From Streptococcaceae bacterium (GTDB lineage Bacteria > Bacillota > Bacilli > Lactobacillales > Streptococcaceae): a DNA stretch of 61,689 bases. The position numbers were made by a program, and so were the translations under genes. The notes under the pieces were generated by a model, which did not search any database, was not told where the DNA came from, and was given only the letters and a program-made list of their open reading frames with translations. This document shows positions 21,755 to 30,943 of the stretch, piece after piece. Within the stretch, counting starts at the first letter, position 1; each line of letters begins with the position of its first letter. The stretch is from the NCBI GenBank assembly GCA_031254295.1, contig JAIRUS010000099.1:1-61689 (forward strand), in the 5' to 3' direction.

Positions 21755-22039
21755 ATGGCAAAAAAACCACTTTTAACAGATGACATTGTTGATCAGGCAC
21801 GTTTAAAGCGTGCCCGACTTGAAGAAGACATTCGTCGAGGGCTAGAAGAAGACACAGAGCTTGCACGCAAATATGATGAGGAAGAAAAGCGCTTGCAAAA
21901 GCACGCTATTTACAAGAGCCGACGGATTGAAAATGCAAAGACCCAGCAACGCGGCCGACATTTACTCAGGTATCTATTTATCCTCTGGGCTATATTGATT
22001 GGGATGATTGCTTGGATTATTTTTAGCCCTTGGTCATAA
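21755..22039 (+). CDS. Small membrane-anchored hypothetical protein
   Basis: Charged N-terminal helix plus C-terminal TM (LLRYLFILWAILIGMIAWIIF). Confidence 0.6.
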   Translation: MAKKPLLTDDIVDQARLKRARLEEDIRRGLEEDTELARKYDEEEKRLQKHAIYKSRRIENAKTQQRGRHLLRYLFILWAILIGMIAWIIFSPWS

Positions 22040-22058
22040 AATCCTAAAAAGGAGACAT

Positions 22059-22382
22059 ATGGATCAACTAAATGTAAAAATTGATCGCCCAGTTGGCTTT
22101 AGCCATCACGGAACAGTATATCCAGTCAATTATGGTTTTGTTCCAGATGTAATTGGTGGCGATGGCGAAGAGCAGGATGTATATGTACTATCAGATTTGC
22201 CAGAAAATCAACAAGCTCTTGAAACATTTACTGGAAAGCTAATTGCGATTATTCATCGTGCAGATGACGTGGAAAGTAAATGGGTAGTGACCTCTGAAAA
22301 AGAAAGCTTTAGTGCAGAGGAAATTATGAAGCGCGTGAAGTTCATGGAGCGATATTTTGATAGCAGTATAGAGATGCTCTAG
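22059..22382 (+). CDS. Inorganic pyrophosphatase-like protein
   Basis: IDRPVGFSHHGTVYPVNYGFVPDVIGGDGEEQDVYVL resembles PPase Y-x-x-N-Y-G pattern; ATG 22059 after AAAAGGAG. Confidence 0.65.
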   Translation: MDQLNVKIDRPVGFSHHGTVYPVNYGFVPDVIGGDGEEQDVYVLSDLPENQQALETFTGKLIAIIHRADDVESKWVVTSEKESFSAEEIMKRVKFMERYFDSSIEML

Positions 22383-22468
22383 AAAATAAGGATACTCTGT
22401 TTTCCCCTTTATGTCCATTGCTAGAGAAGCAAGGATGTTTTATAAAACAATAGAAAGTAATTTATCTT

Positions 22469-23149
22469 ATGAAAATCGGAATAATTTGTGCACTGGACGA
22501 AGAACTCAAAGTCCTTATAGAAAATCTTGACAACGCAGGCGAACAGACACGTTTTGGCTATATTTTTCATACAGGATTTATTGGCAGGCATGAACTAGTG
22601 CTTATGCGCTCAGGTATTGGTAAGGTCATGAGTGCGATTGCAGTTTCTCTATTGGCAGAGATTTTTGAAGTTGATGCCATCATAAACTCTGGGTCAGCTG
22701 GCGCACTAGATGCTTCGCTTCAGATTGGAGATGTAGTCATTGCAGACCGTTTGGCCTATCATGATGTAGATGTTACGGCTTTTGGCTATCAATTTGGGCA
22801 GATGGCACAACAGCCCTTGTATTATGAATCAAGCAAGTATTTTATCTCTGAGTTAAAAAAAGTTATATCAGAGCCGAAAATTGGCCTCGTTACAAGCTCA
22901 GATAGTTTTATTGCAGATGAGCGCAAGATTGCCGAGATTAAGTCGCACTTTCCAGATGTTTTGGCTGTAGAAATGGAGGGTGCGTCAATTGCCCAAGCCG
23001 CCACAGCTCTAAAAAAACCTTTTGTGATTATTCGCGCAATTTCTGATACTGCGCAGCACGACGCGAATATCAAATTTGATGAATTTATTGTCGAAGCAGG
23101 TCGCCGGTCAGCTGAGGCATTGGTGAAACTTTTAGAAAATATGATTTAA
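22469..23149 (+). CDS. mtnN: 5'-methylthioadenosine/S-adenosylhomocysteine nucleosidase
   Basis: MKIGIICALDEELKVL; NSGSAGALD; VEMEGASIAQ. Confidence 0.95.
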   Translation: MKIGIICALDEELKVLIENLDNAGEQTRFGYIFHTGFIGRHELVLMRSGIGKVMSAIAVSLLAEIFEVDAIINSGSAGALDASLQIGDVVIADRLAYHDVDVTAFGYQFGQMAQQPLYYESSKYFISELKKVISEPKIGLVTSSDSFIADERKIAEIKSHFPDVLAVEMEGASIAQAATALKKPFVIIRAISDTAQHDANIKFDEFIVEAGRRSAEALVKLLENMI

Positions 23150-23316
23150 AACTTTGAAGCTTTTAGTTTTCTTCTCACCTGACGTACAATGTTGGCTCAG
23201 AACAGAAGATTAAGAGTTTTTCAGTTGCAACTTTGTAGCGAATTAGCTTTTGTTTTAGAAAATTTTCTGAAAATTACGTTATAATATTAACAATACAAAT
23301 ATAGAAAGAAGTTAAA

Positions 23317-24633
23317 ATGACAGAATTAGAAAATGATTTTACTCAATCACTTTACGATAACTTTGCAGCAAATCCAAAATATCGTGCGGTTGAAAATGCT
23401 ATTACGAAGAATGGTTTGTTGAACGCTTTAGAGCGCCGATCTTCACATGCAGAGAACATTCCAGAGTTTTCTATTGATCTTACGAAAGATCCAGTATCCA
23501 ATCAGAAGCAATCAGGACGTTGTTGGATGTTTGCCGCCTTGAATACTTTCCGTCATAAGATGATCAAAGGGCTGAATCTTGGGGATTTTGAGCTTTCACA
23601 GTCTTATACATTCTTCTGGGACAAGTATGAAAAGTCAAATTGGTTTTTTGAAATGCTGATTTCAAATCCAGATATGGACGATCGCAAGCTCAAGTTTCTT
23701 TTGACAACTCCCCAAGGAGATGGCGGACAGTGGGATATGATTGTGGCTATTTTCCAAAAATATGGTGTCGTGCCAAAAGCTATTTATCCTGAATCTGTTG
23801 CCTCATCGGCATCACATGAGCTAGATCAGTATCTTGATAAATTGCTTCGTCAAGGCGCTGAGAAACTTCGTTTGGCTATGAAGAAGTCAGAAGATGTCGA
23901 AGCTTTACGCAAAGAGCTTCTTCAAGAAATCTTTAATTTCCTAGCTGCAACTCTTGGCTTGCCACCACTACAGTTTGACTTTGCTTTCAGAGACAAGGAC
24001 GGTAAGAATTTGACAAAGTTCTCAGGCACAGCAAAAGACTTCTATGAGCAGTTTGTGGGTGTTGATTTGAACGAATATGTTTCTATCATCAACGCACCTA
24101 CGGCAGATAAACCTTACAATACTTCATACACTGTCGAATTTCTCGGCAATGTCGTAGGGGCACGCCCTGTAAGACATTTAAATGTTGAAATGTCTCGCTT
24201 CAAAGAACTGGCTATTTCGCAAATGCAACAAGGAGAATCTGTTTGGTTCGGCTGTGATGTTGGCCAAGTCTCAAATCGCAAAGATGGACTTCTTACACTT
24301 GATGCCTACGACTTTGACTCAGCTCTTGATATAAGCTTCACTCAGGGTAAAGCGGCAAGACTTGACTATGCTGAGAGTCTGATGACCCATGCGATGGTCT
24401 TGACAGGTGTTGATTTGGACGAAAACGGCAAATCAACAAAATGGAAGGTTGAAAACTCATGGGGCGATGACGTCGGCAAGAAAGGCTATTTTGTAGCTTC
24501 GGACGAGTGGATGGATGAATTTACCTATCAGATCGTTGTACGTAAAGAATTTCTCACGGCTGCAGAGTTAGCTGCCTATGAAGCAGAACCGAAAGTTCTC
24601 CTTCCGTGGGATCCAATGGGGGCACTGGCTTAA
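23317..24633 (+). CDS. pepC: Aminopeptidase C (bleomycin-hydrolase family)
   Basis: NQKQSGRCWMFAALN active-site Cys; MTHAMVLTGVDLDENG; KVENSWGDD. Confidence 0.96.
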   Translation: MTELENDFTQSLYDNFAANPKYRAVENAITKNGLLNALERRSSHAENIPEFSIDLTKDPVSNQKQSGRCWMFAALNTFRHKMIKGLNLGDFELSQSYTFFWDKYEKSNWFFEMLISNPDMDDRKLKFLLTTPQGDGGQWDMIVAIFQKYGVVPKAIYPESVASSASHELDQYLDKLLRQGAEKLRLAMKKSEDVEALRKELLQEIFNFLAATLGLPPLQFDFAFRDKDGKNLTKFSGTAKDFYEQFVGVDLNEYVSIINAPTADKPYNTSYTVEFLGNVVGARPVRHLNVEMSRFKELAISQMQQGESVWFGCDVGQVSNRKDGLLTLDAYDFDSALDISFTQGKAARLDYAESLMTHAMVLTGVDLDENGKSTKWKVENSWGDDVGKKGYFVASDEWMDEFTYQIVVRKEFLTAAELAAYEAEPKVLLPWDPMGALA

Positions 24634-24763
24634 GTGCTTATCTTATGAAGCAGAGTAGGAAATTTCATGACTATTTGCTATAATATTTCTGTTGAGAAGA
24701 GCACCGAAAAAAGCCTGTGACGTCAATCACAGGCGTGTTCAAAAATTCTCTGCGGAAGGTGGG

Positions 24764-24791
24764 ACGTTAGTCTAAGTGACTAACGTTTTTT
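24764..24791 (+). terminator. Rho-independent terminator
   Basis: ACGTTAGTC-TAAGT-GACTAACGTTTTTTT. Confidence 0.75.
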
Positions 24792-25186
24792 TCATGCCAG
24801 ATGCGTCGAACTTCAAGATTAATCTTACTAACCTTGACAAGGTCAAGAAAGATTTGAATGATTTCGAGTATCTCCATGCGCACCTTTCCGCAGGGAGCGG
24901 ACGATCCGTCATATTACATAGCTCCCTTACTTTTTTAGAGTTTGGTGAAGTTGCCGCAGAACGGATTTGAACACAGAGTTTTTTTAGACTCTTAATTATA
25001 TATACGTAAATCCTCTGATTTGTTTCAGTATATTGTAGTTTTTGAATATTTAAGAAGTGCAAACTTCTTTGAATTTGCTACCCATTTGCTGTGTATTGCT
25101 AAAGCGATAACGCAAATCATACGCAAAATCCCCTGATTTGTTTTGTTGGTAGGGAAAAATGTTCGGCATTTAGAGGAGTGTTTTTT

Positions 25187-25237
25187 ATGTCAGAAGTGTC
25201 GGATAGCGTGGATATGGATTTACTTAATAGACTTTGA
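25187..25237 (+). CDS. Possible 16-aa ORF MSEVSDSVDMDLLNRL
   Basis: ATG preceded by GAGGAG; read directly. Too short for confident calling. Confidence 0.25.
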   Translation: MSEVSDSVDMDLLNRL

Positions 25238-25290
25238 GTTGCTTCAATACTAGATATAGTGCGTCGAGGGAAATAGGTGAGCAGAGTGTC

Positions 25291-25319
25291 TTGACAAAAA
25301 CTTCCTGCTATGTTAATAT
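25291..25319 (+). promoter_or_regulatory. Strong sigma-A promoter for the surface-protein operon
   Basis: TTGACA - 17 bp - TAATAT. Confidence 0.7.
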
Positions 25320-25427
25320 TGTGTATTATTTGCGTTAACTAAGTGTAATGTAGTATTATGAGCTTTCAAATAATTTGAATCCTTAATTATAATTGGGAAA
25401 TTTGACTAGAGGGATGATTGTAAACAG

Positions 25428-26267
25428 ATGGTGAAGATACAGAAAAAAAATAAAGCGACGAAAAATAAAAAAATAAAAAAAACTGTAGTGCAATCAGCTA
25501 TGATATTTTCAGTTGCTCTTGGCACTACAGTTGTTTTGGGACAAAGGCAAGTGTTTGCTGATTCTACAGCGGCGGTTGATCCATCTGCTTCACAGATTCA
25601 AAACGATATCATGTTGGGGAGTTTGGCGGGCGATGCAAACAGCTTGGCAAATGCAGCGAGCTCTAATGTCGCACAGTCTGCTCAAAGTCAAGTAGCAAGC
25701 CCAGTTCAAAGCGCCGCAACAAGCTCTAGCGCGACAACCTCATCAGCCGCTTCTGTCAGTCAGAATGCGCAAAGCACGACAAATTCGAGTCAAACTCAGG
25801 CCAGCAAAGCTGCAACCAGTCAAGCGACAACAGGCGCGACAGCCAACGGTACGTCAGCGACTTCTGAGGGCAGCACAAGTGCTGGTGAAAATAAAGTGGC
25901 AGCGACAAGCTCAAGTACTGCAAAAGCAGCAAAGCCATCAAACTCAGGTTTTTCATTGACAAATATGCTGAGTAACTTGTCAAATCCAAATTCGAATTCA
26001 AAAAAATCAACTGGAAATTCTCTCTGGGTGATGGGGACGGTGATTGTTCTCGGAGCAATTGCAGTCTTCTCGACGATTGCCTATAGTGCTGTTAGAAACT
26101 TAAAAGGGCGAGGTCAACTCAGAGGACTGTTCATGAGCCTGAGATCAATGAGTTTTAGAAAAAGTGAATCAAGACACGGTCGACCCAAAAAGAAAGTGAA
26201 GCAAAAAAAGAAGGCTGAAGCTGAATCTGATACGAAAAAAGTTTCTTCAGATATTGCATGGCTATAA
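25428..26267 (+). CDS. Secreted/bitopic Ala/Ser/Thr-rich membrane protein with basic cytosolic tail
   Basis: N-terminal signal peptide ending VFADS, AST-rich stretch, TM (LWVMGTVIVLGAIAVFSTIAYSAV), Lys/Arg-rich C-terminus. Confidence 0.75.
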   Translation: MVKIQKKNKATKNKKIKKTVVQSAMIFSVALGTTVVLGQRQVFADSTAAVDPSASQIQNDIMLGSLAGDANSLANAASSNVAQSAQSQVASPVQSAATSSSATTSSAASVSQNAQSTTNSSQTQASKAATSQATTGATANGTSATSEGSTSAGENKVAATSSSTAKAAKPSNSGFSLTNMLSNLSNPNSNSKKSTGNSLWVMGTVIVLGAIAVFSTIAYSAVRNLKGRGQLRGLFMSLRSMSFRKSESRHGRPKKKVKQKKKAEAESDTKKVSSDIAWL

Positions 26268-26300
26268 AAGCTCTACAAAATAAGGAATTATAAGTTAAAG

Positions 26301-28865
26301 ATGAAAAAAAATAAAAATCCACAAATAACAAACTTTAGAAGCTGGAAGTCGGGTAAAAGCTGGCTGTATGCAGCAGGCTTGTCTATAACAATGGTTGGCG
26401 GACTTGCGACAGTCACGAGAGCTTCTGCTGACAGCACTTCTGGCGGAGTGACGACAGAGTTACAGCTTGCCTCTCTAGCGACGACAGCCGCAATAGTCTC
26501 ATCACAAGCAGCCCCCTCAGTGTCAACAGTTGCCAGCGCGAGTTCGGTCTCAGTAGCACTAAGCTCAAACAGCCTGCAAAGTGCTTATCAGAAATTTGAC
26601 CTTGTATTGGCGCAGGCGACGACATTGGCAACAACGTCAGTAACTTCAAGTGCCGTAGCTGTTACAAGCACGGCGGCGACTACTTCAAGTTCGCTTTCAG
26701 CCTTGAATGTTTCATCGCTTGCGAGTGAGGTTGGTTCAGCCTATAACACGACCCTTGGGTCATTTGTGTCAAATACAGTCTCAACGATTGGGGTGGTCAA
26801 TGTCATCAATCAAATCACCAATCTTGTGAGTCAGGCGGCGCCATACCTTGCCTCTGTTCCAGGTGCTACAGGTATTACCAGTACAATCACAGGCGTGGTG
26901 TCTGGCGTTAAAAATGTACTGCAGATGGCTTCAGTTCTCGGTCTGTCCCCAGATGTCATCAACAACATGGTAGCCTCAGTCATCAATGGAGGTATCAACA
27001 CAATCGGTACGATGCTCCAGTCGGGTCTGAGTCCGATCCTCCAACAAATCCCACTCATCGGTGCGCCAATCGTGAACCTGCTCAACCCGATTCTGTCAAA
27101 CTTATCTGGGATTAGCCCAGCCAGCCTCGTAGCGAGCCTAGCCAATGCGGCAGGTTTGACCTCAGTTTTAGATGGTCTCTCTGGCCTGATAAATACTTTG
27201 GAGCCAGGAGTAGTCGCAGGGCTCCAAGGAGTGGTTGATACATTGACAGGCGTTTACAATATGGTGAACTCAATCGTCACACCTATCGGCGGTTTTATAT
27301 CAGGTCTTTTCGCACCAGTTCAAAATCTTCTCTCAGGAGTTATCTCGACGATTCAGTCGGCTCTAGGATTGGGAGGAACGACCTCGAGCACAGCTAGCTC
27401 TGCTACAAGTAGTGCGACGAGTTCGACCAACTCGACAACAAGCTCAGTTGCTTCATCGGCGTCATCAGCAACGTCATCATCTGCTGCAAGTAGCCAAGCT
27501 AGCAACGTCATGGTAGTGGGCAATACAATCATCACACGAAACAGTATCTGGAAAGCCACTGATAACTTCGTACTGGCGACAACAGACGGTACAAACGTCT
27601 CACTCGCGGACATCTCGGTAGCAGGCAAGGTCAATACAAAAATCCCAGGAACCTATGCAGTCACATACACCTTTAAAGATAAGTACAATAAGGCCTTTAT
27701 AACGACTGCGACCGTTTCAGTTGTCAATCTGGGAGATCCGTCTCTGGACTCTGGGACATTCCTCAATGTCCGACACACGACAGCAGATGATAACACGGCA
27801 GGTTCAGTCATCACAAAAAACACTATCGTCCTGCGCAACTCGACTTGGGCAGCCAGCGCAAATCTAGTCTCAGCCACAAGCTCGACAGGGAGTCCAGTCG
27901 CCACAACAGATATGTACACAGTGGGTAAAGTTCTCACGACGATTCCAGGGACATATAACGTTGTCTATTTCTTTACAGATGCAGCGACAGGTAAAGTCAT
28001 CAAAAACACAGCGGCCATCACGGTTTTACAGGAGACAGATAGCGCCTCAGCGCTTGCCAATGCGCAGCTTGCGAAAAGTCAAGCCTCAGCAGCGATTACG
28101 TCAGATACAGCCGCAATTGCCAGCCTGAATAATCAACTGGCAAATCTCACAGGTGTCCAAAGTGATCCAACGACGACCTTTACATCGACGACAAACTATC
28201 CAAGCGTACAGACAGTGACAGTACCAGCTGTAGCAGGGAGCTTCACACCAGATCTAGCAAAAATCAACACGTATTTCCTGCAGTATCTCAATGAGCTGAA
28301 AACTGCTAATGGCCAAGCGACAGTGAGTTACTCAGCGAGCGAGCAAGCATTTGCTCAGCAGCGTGCCCAAGCCATTGTGGCAAGCTTTAGTCACGATGGG
28401 TCTAACGGCTCCACAGAAAATATTGGAGCTTCAGGAAATATCATCTCGACCTTTAAATCAGATCAAGAGATTGCCTACTATATGTTGATGGACTGGTACG
28501 ATGAGACAAGTAATCCTGAAGCCCTTGGCGCAGGACATTATGGACACCGTGCCAACCTCATCTATGGTGGCCCAAGCGTAGGAATTGGTTATCTGAGCCT
28601 AGCAACACCAGACTCTGGGGGATTTGATGAGTACCATGCCATGGAGGCGCCGCAATATACAAACGCGACACTCTATAACGCAGCCGTTGCGATGTCAAAC
28701 AGCACAACAGATCCGCAGTCAATCCCGTTGCCAAAAGTCTTGTTCAACTATGTAGACAGTGCGACCTATAACAATCTCACAAGTCAGATCGAGGCGATGA
28801 CAGCCGACCTAGCTGCGAATCAAGCAAAGCTCGCCGCAGCAAATAGTACACTTTCAGCGCTTTAA
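26301..28865 (+). CDS. KxYKxGKxW-signal surface protein with two Ig-like domains and a CAP/SCP domain
   Basis: FRSWKSGKSW signal motif; two GTYAVTYTF / GTYNVVYFF Ig-like repeats; INTYFLQYLNELKTANGQ...HDGSNGSTENIG...GHYGHRANLIYGGPSVGIGY CAP motifs. Confidence 0.8.
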   Translation: MKKNKNPQITNFRSWKSGKSWLYAAGLSITMVGGLATVTRASADSTSGGVTTELQLASLATTAAIVSSQAAPSVSTVASASSVSVALSSNSLQSAYQKFDLVLAQATTLATTSVTSSAVAVTSTAATTSSSLSALNVSSLASEVGSAYNTTLGSFVSNTVSTIGVVNVINQITNLVSQAAPYLASVPGATGITSTITGVVSGVKNVLQMASVLGLSPDVINNMVASVINGGINTIGTMLQSGLSPILQQIPLIGAPIVNLLNPILSNLSGISPASLVASLANAAGLTSVLDGLSGLINTLEPGVVAGLQGVVDTLTGVYNMVNSIVTPIGGFISGLFAPVQNLLSGVISTIQSALGLGGTTSSTASSATSSATSSTNSTTSSVASSASSATSSSAASSQASNVMVVGNTIITRNSIWKATDNFVLATTDGTNVSLADISVAGKVNTKIPGTYAVTYTFKDKYNKAFITTATVSVVNLGDPSLDSGTFLNVRHTTADDNTAGSVITKNTIVLRNSTWAASANLVSATSSTGSPVATTDMYTVGKVLTTIPGTYNVVYFFTDAATGKVIKNTAAITVLQETDSASALANAQLAKSQASAAITSDTAAIASLNNQLANLTGVQSDPTTTFTSTTNYPSVQTVTVPAVAGSFTPDLAKINTYFLQYLNELKTANGQATVSYSASEQAFAQQRAQAIVASFSHDGSNGSTENIGASGNIISTFKSDQEIAYYMLMDWYDETSNPEALGAGHYGHRANLIYGGPSVGIGYLSLATPDSGGFDEYHAMEAPQYTNATLYNAAVAMSNSTTDPQSIPLPKVLFNYVDSATYNNLTSQIEAMTADLAANQAKLAAANSTLSAL

Positions 28866-28913
28866 GTGAAAGATAAAAATAAAATTCAAGTCAAAATGGA
28901 AGGGGATTGAGAC

Positions 28914-30461
28914 TTGCAAGAAGACATAAACGCAAATAATACGATGAAAATTGGGCTTGAAGGCTTTGAAGTTGTCTCCGTCCCTGATGGCATCCTAAAA
29001 AGGCAGCAAAATCAACTCCAACGATGTCGTTATTTGATGAATCTCTTAGAAAAAGAAATTACAAATACAAAGGCACTTTTAGATTTTGATAATGGAAAGA
29101 AAAAAGACCAAAGCTATTTTCAAGATTTTCTTTTTCAAAAGGGTTTGCATGAGCTTTACCGCTCAGCTCTATTGGCAGCAGAATCACAGATACAACCACT
29201 GGACTATATCTATCAAGCTGAACTGAAAGAAAAAGAAGTTGAAAAGCAACATCAGGCGATAGCTGCTCAAACAGCCAACACAACCGACAAAGCTGACAAA
29301 GAAAAATCTCAGGCCAGAGAAATCTCCGAGCGCACAGCGTTGAACTCAGAGCAGGAGGTTGAGTCTGAGCGTATCGATCAAGCCAGTGCCAATCTAAAAG
29401 AGCTCCATCAGCTCATGGACGAGATTGAGTCATCGCCTCTACTTGATAGCTTTGTTGACAGCCAAGCTATCAACAAAGGAGATGACAAGGGGCAAGAAGA
29501 TAAAGCGGAGGAAATGGATCAAGAACAGTTCATATCTGAGGCAGATGCCATGCTCCAAGAACTCCTCCAGCAGACAGAGAGAGATTCACAAGCAGCAGAA
29601 GCAAACGAGCAAGAAACGCAAGCGACAATGGAACAGACCAGTAGCGAAAACTACTCAGAAAAAATCCACTCTATGAGTGCCTCATTGAGTGAACTGACAT
29701 TGACAAACCCACTGAGCTCAGAGGCCCTCGCCAAAGAATGGCTCACAGGAATCCAATCTCTCGTCGTAGGCACTCCGTTTGAAAATAGCCTCCATGATCT
29801 TGAACAAATAGATGTCCTCCTCGAGAATATTGGAGGAGGACAAACCAGTTTTGCTCAATCGAGTGCGCACTCGCTCTACAAAGAGGTTGAAAAACCAATC
29901 ATGTCCGACTCTCTGTCACTATCAGATTCTTCTCATACCCTGCAGACATTGCAGGAGGAAGAAGCCTCACTCAGTCTGTCTGAGCTCTCTGAATTCAATG
30001 AAGAGATGGATAGAAAAATCTCTGTAGAAAGACCCGACCTCGCAGATCTTGGTGAAGACGGAGGAACAGATGAGACGAGTGGTGAGACTAAAAAAGATGA
30101 CAGCCTAGAGCCGTCACAGACAGCAGAGGAGCTGACAAGTCAGTTCCTTGCGAGCGTTCAATCCATGGCAGAGAACGAAGAGCTGAAAAGTCAGCTTGCC
30201 TCGCTCAGTAGCTCGCAGAGTGAGATCATGCAGCAGCAGTCAGACTATGCAGACTTCATGATGAATCTCGGCCAAGATATGGCAACAGTCAACATAGGAG
30301 ACTTCCTCGACTTTGACTCCTCCGCGAATAAACAGGCGGATCCCTTGTTCACAGAAAGAGAGCGACTCAACGATCTTCAAAAATATTTTGAAGAGTTGGA
30401 TCATGAGCGAACACTAAAACAGGCAAATCAAAAAAATAAAAAAAGAAGATGGGCTAAATGA
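28914..30461 (+). CDS. Acidic coiled-coil cytosolic protein of unknown function
   Basis: 515 aa, Glu/Gln/Ser-rich, no signal peptide; TTG start preceded by GGAAGGGG. Confidence 0.7.
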   Translation: MQEDINANNTMKIGLEGFEVVSVPDGILKRQQNQLQRCRYLMNLLEKEITNTKALLDFDNGKKKDQSYFQDFLFQKGLHELYRSALLAAESQIQPLDYIYQAELKEKEVEKQHQAIAAQTANTTDKADKEKSQAREISERTALNSEQEVESERIDQASANLKELHQLMDEIESSPLLDSFVDSQAINKGDDKGQEDKAEEMDQEQFISEADAMLQELLQQTERDSQAAEANEQETQATMEQTSSENYSEKIHSMSASLSELTLTNPLSSEALAKEWLTGIQSLVVGTPFENSLHDLEQIDVLLENIGGGQTSFAQSSAHSLYKEVEKPIMSDSLSLSDSSHTLQTLQEEEASLSLSELSEFNEEMDRKISVERPDLADLGEDGGTDETSGETKKDDSLEPSQTAEELTSQFLASVQSMAENEELKSQLASLSSSQSEIMQQQSDYADFMMNLGQDMATVNIGDFLDFDSSANKQADPLFTERERLNDLQKYFEELDHERTLKQANQKNKKRRWAK

Positions 30462-30619
30462 TACTTATGATACTTTTCATTTACTTCATGACTCAGAGCC
30501 TAAAAGATGGTATCGGACGACACGACTCCCTCACATGGCCCCAAGTCAGAGTAAATGCGCCAAACATTAACTCGATATCCTACATAAGAATAAGAAAAAA
30601 AGCAAAGGAGACAAGATAA
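30458..30619 (+). CDS. 53-aa ORF with hydrophobic N-terminus, coupled to both neighbours
   Basis: ATG overlaps upstream TGA (ATGA); its TAA overlaps downstream ATG (TAATG). Translation: MILMILFIYFMTQSLKDGIGRHDSLTWPQVRVNAPNINSISYIRIRKKAKETR. Confidence 0.45.
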   Translation: MILMILFIYFMTQSLKDGIGRHDSLTWPQVRVNAPNINSISYIRIRKKAKETR

Positions 30620-30915
30620 TGAAGTCCAAAGCCTACGTCAAAACAACAGACACAAAAATTACTGAAATGTCTGCGTGGTTTGCAGCTTCAAACTTTATCG
30701 AGGCGATAAATTCGCAAGGTGAAAAGGTCGAAAACGACGAGATAAGTGTGAGTGGAAAGGTAAATCCACATCTAGCTGGAGATTATCATATCATCTATAG
30801 CTTTACTGATCCTTATCTAGGAGAAATAGTCGAAGGTCATGCGACCGTCACAGTGCTGTCAGCAAAAAGTAAGATAAGTAAGACAGCCAAGGCCTCAATG
30901 AGCCTAAAAAAGTAA
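30619..30915 (+). CDS. Leaderless single Ig-like domain protein
   Basis: 98 aa; ISVSGKVNPHLAGDYHIIYSFTDPYLGEIVEGHATVTV aligns by eye with Ig-like domains of neighbouring adhesins; no signal peptide. Confidence 0.65.
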   Translation: MKSKAYVKTTDTKITEMSAWFAASNFIEAINSQGEKVENDEISVSGKVNPHLAGDYHIIYSFTDPYLGEIVEGHATVTVLSAKSKISKTAKASMSLKK

Positions 30916-30943
30916 ATTATTAATTAGTTTGGATAAAAATAGT

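Noticed and set aside
25428-25490. A7-A8 homopolymers at the 5' ends of the 25428 and 26301 genes as further phase switches
   Set aside because: Lys-rich signal n-regions in AT-rich genomes commonly give A-runs of this length; not distinctive without population data.
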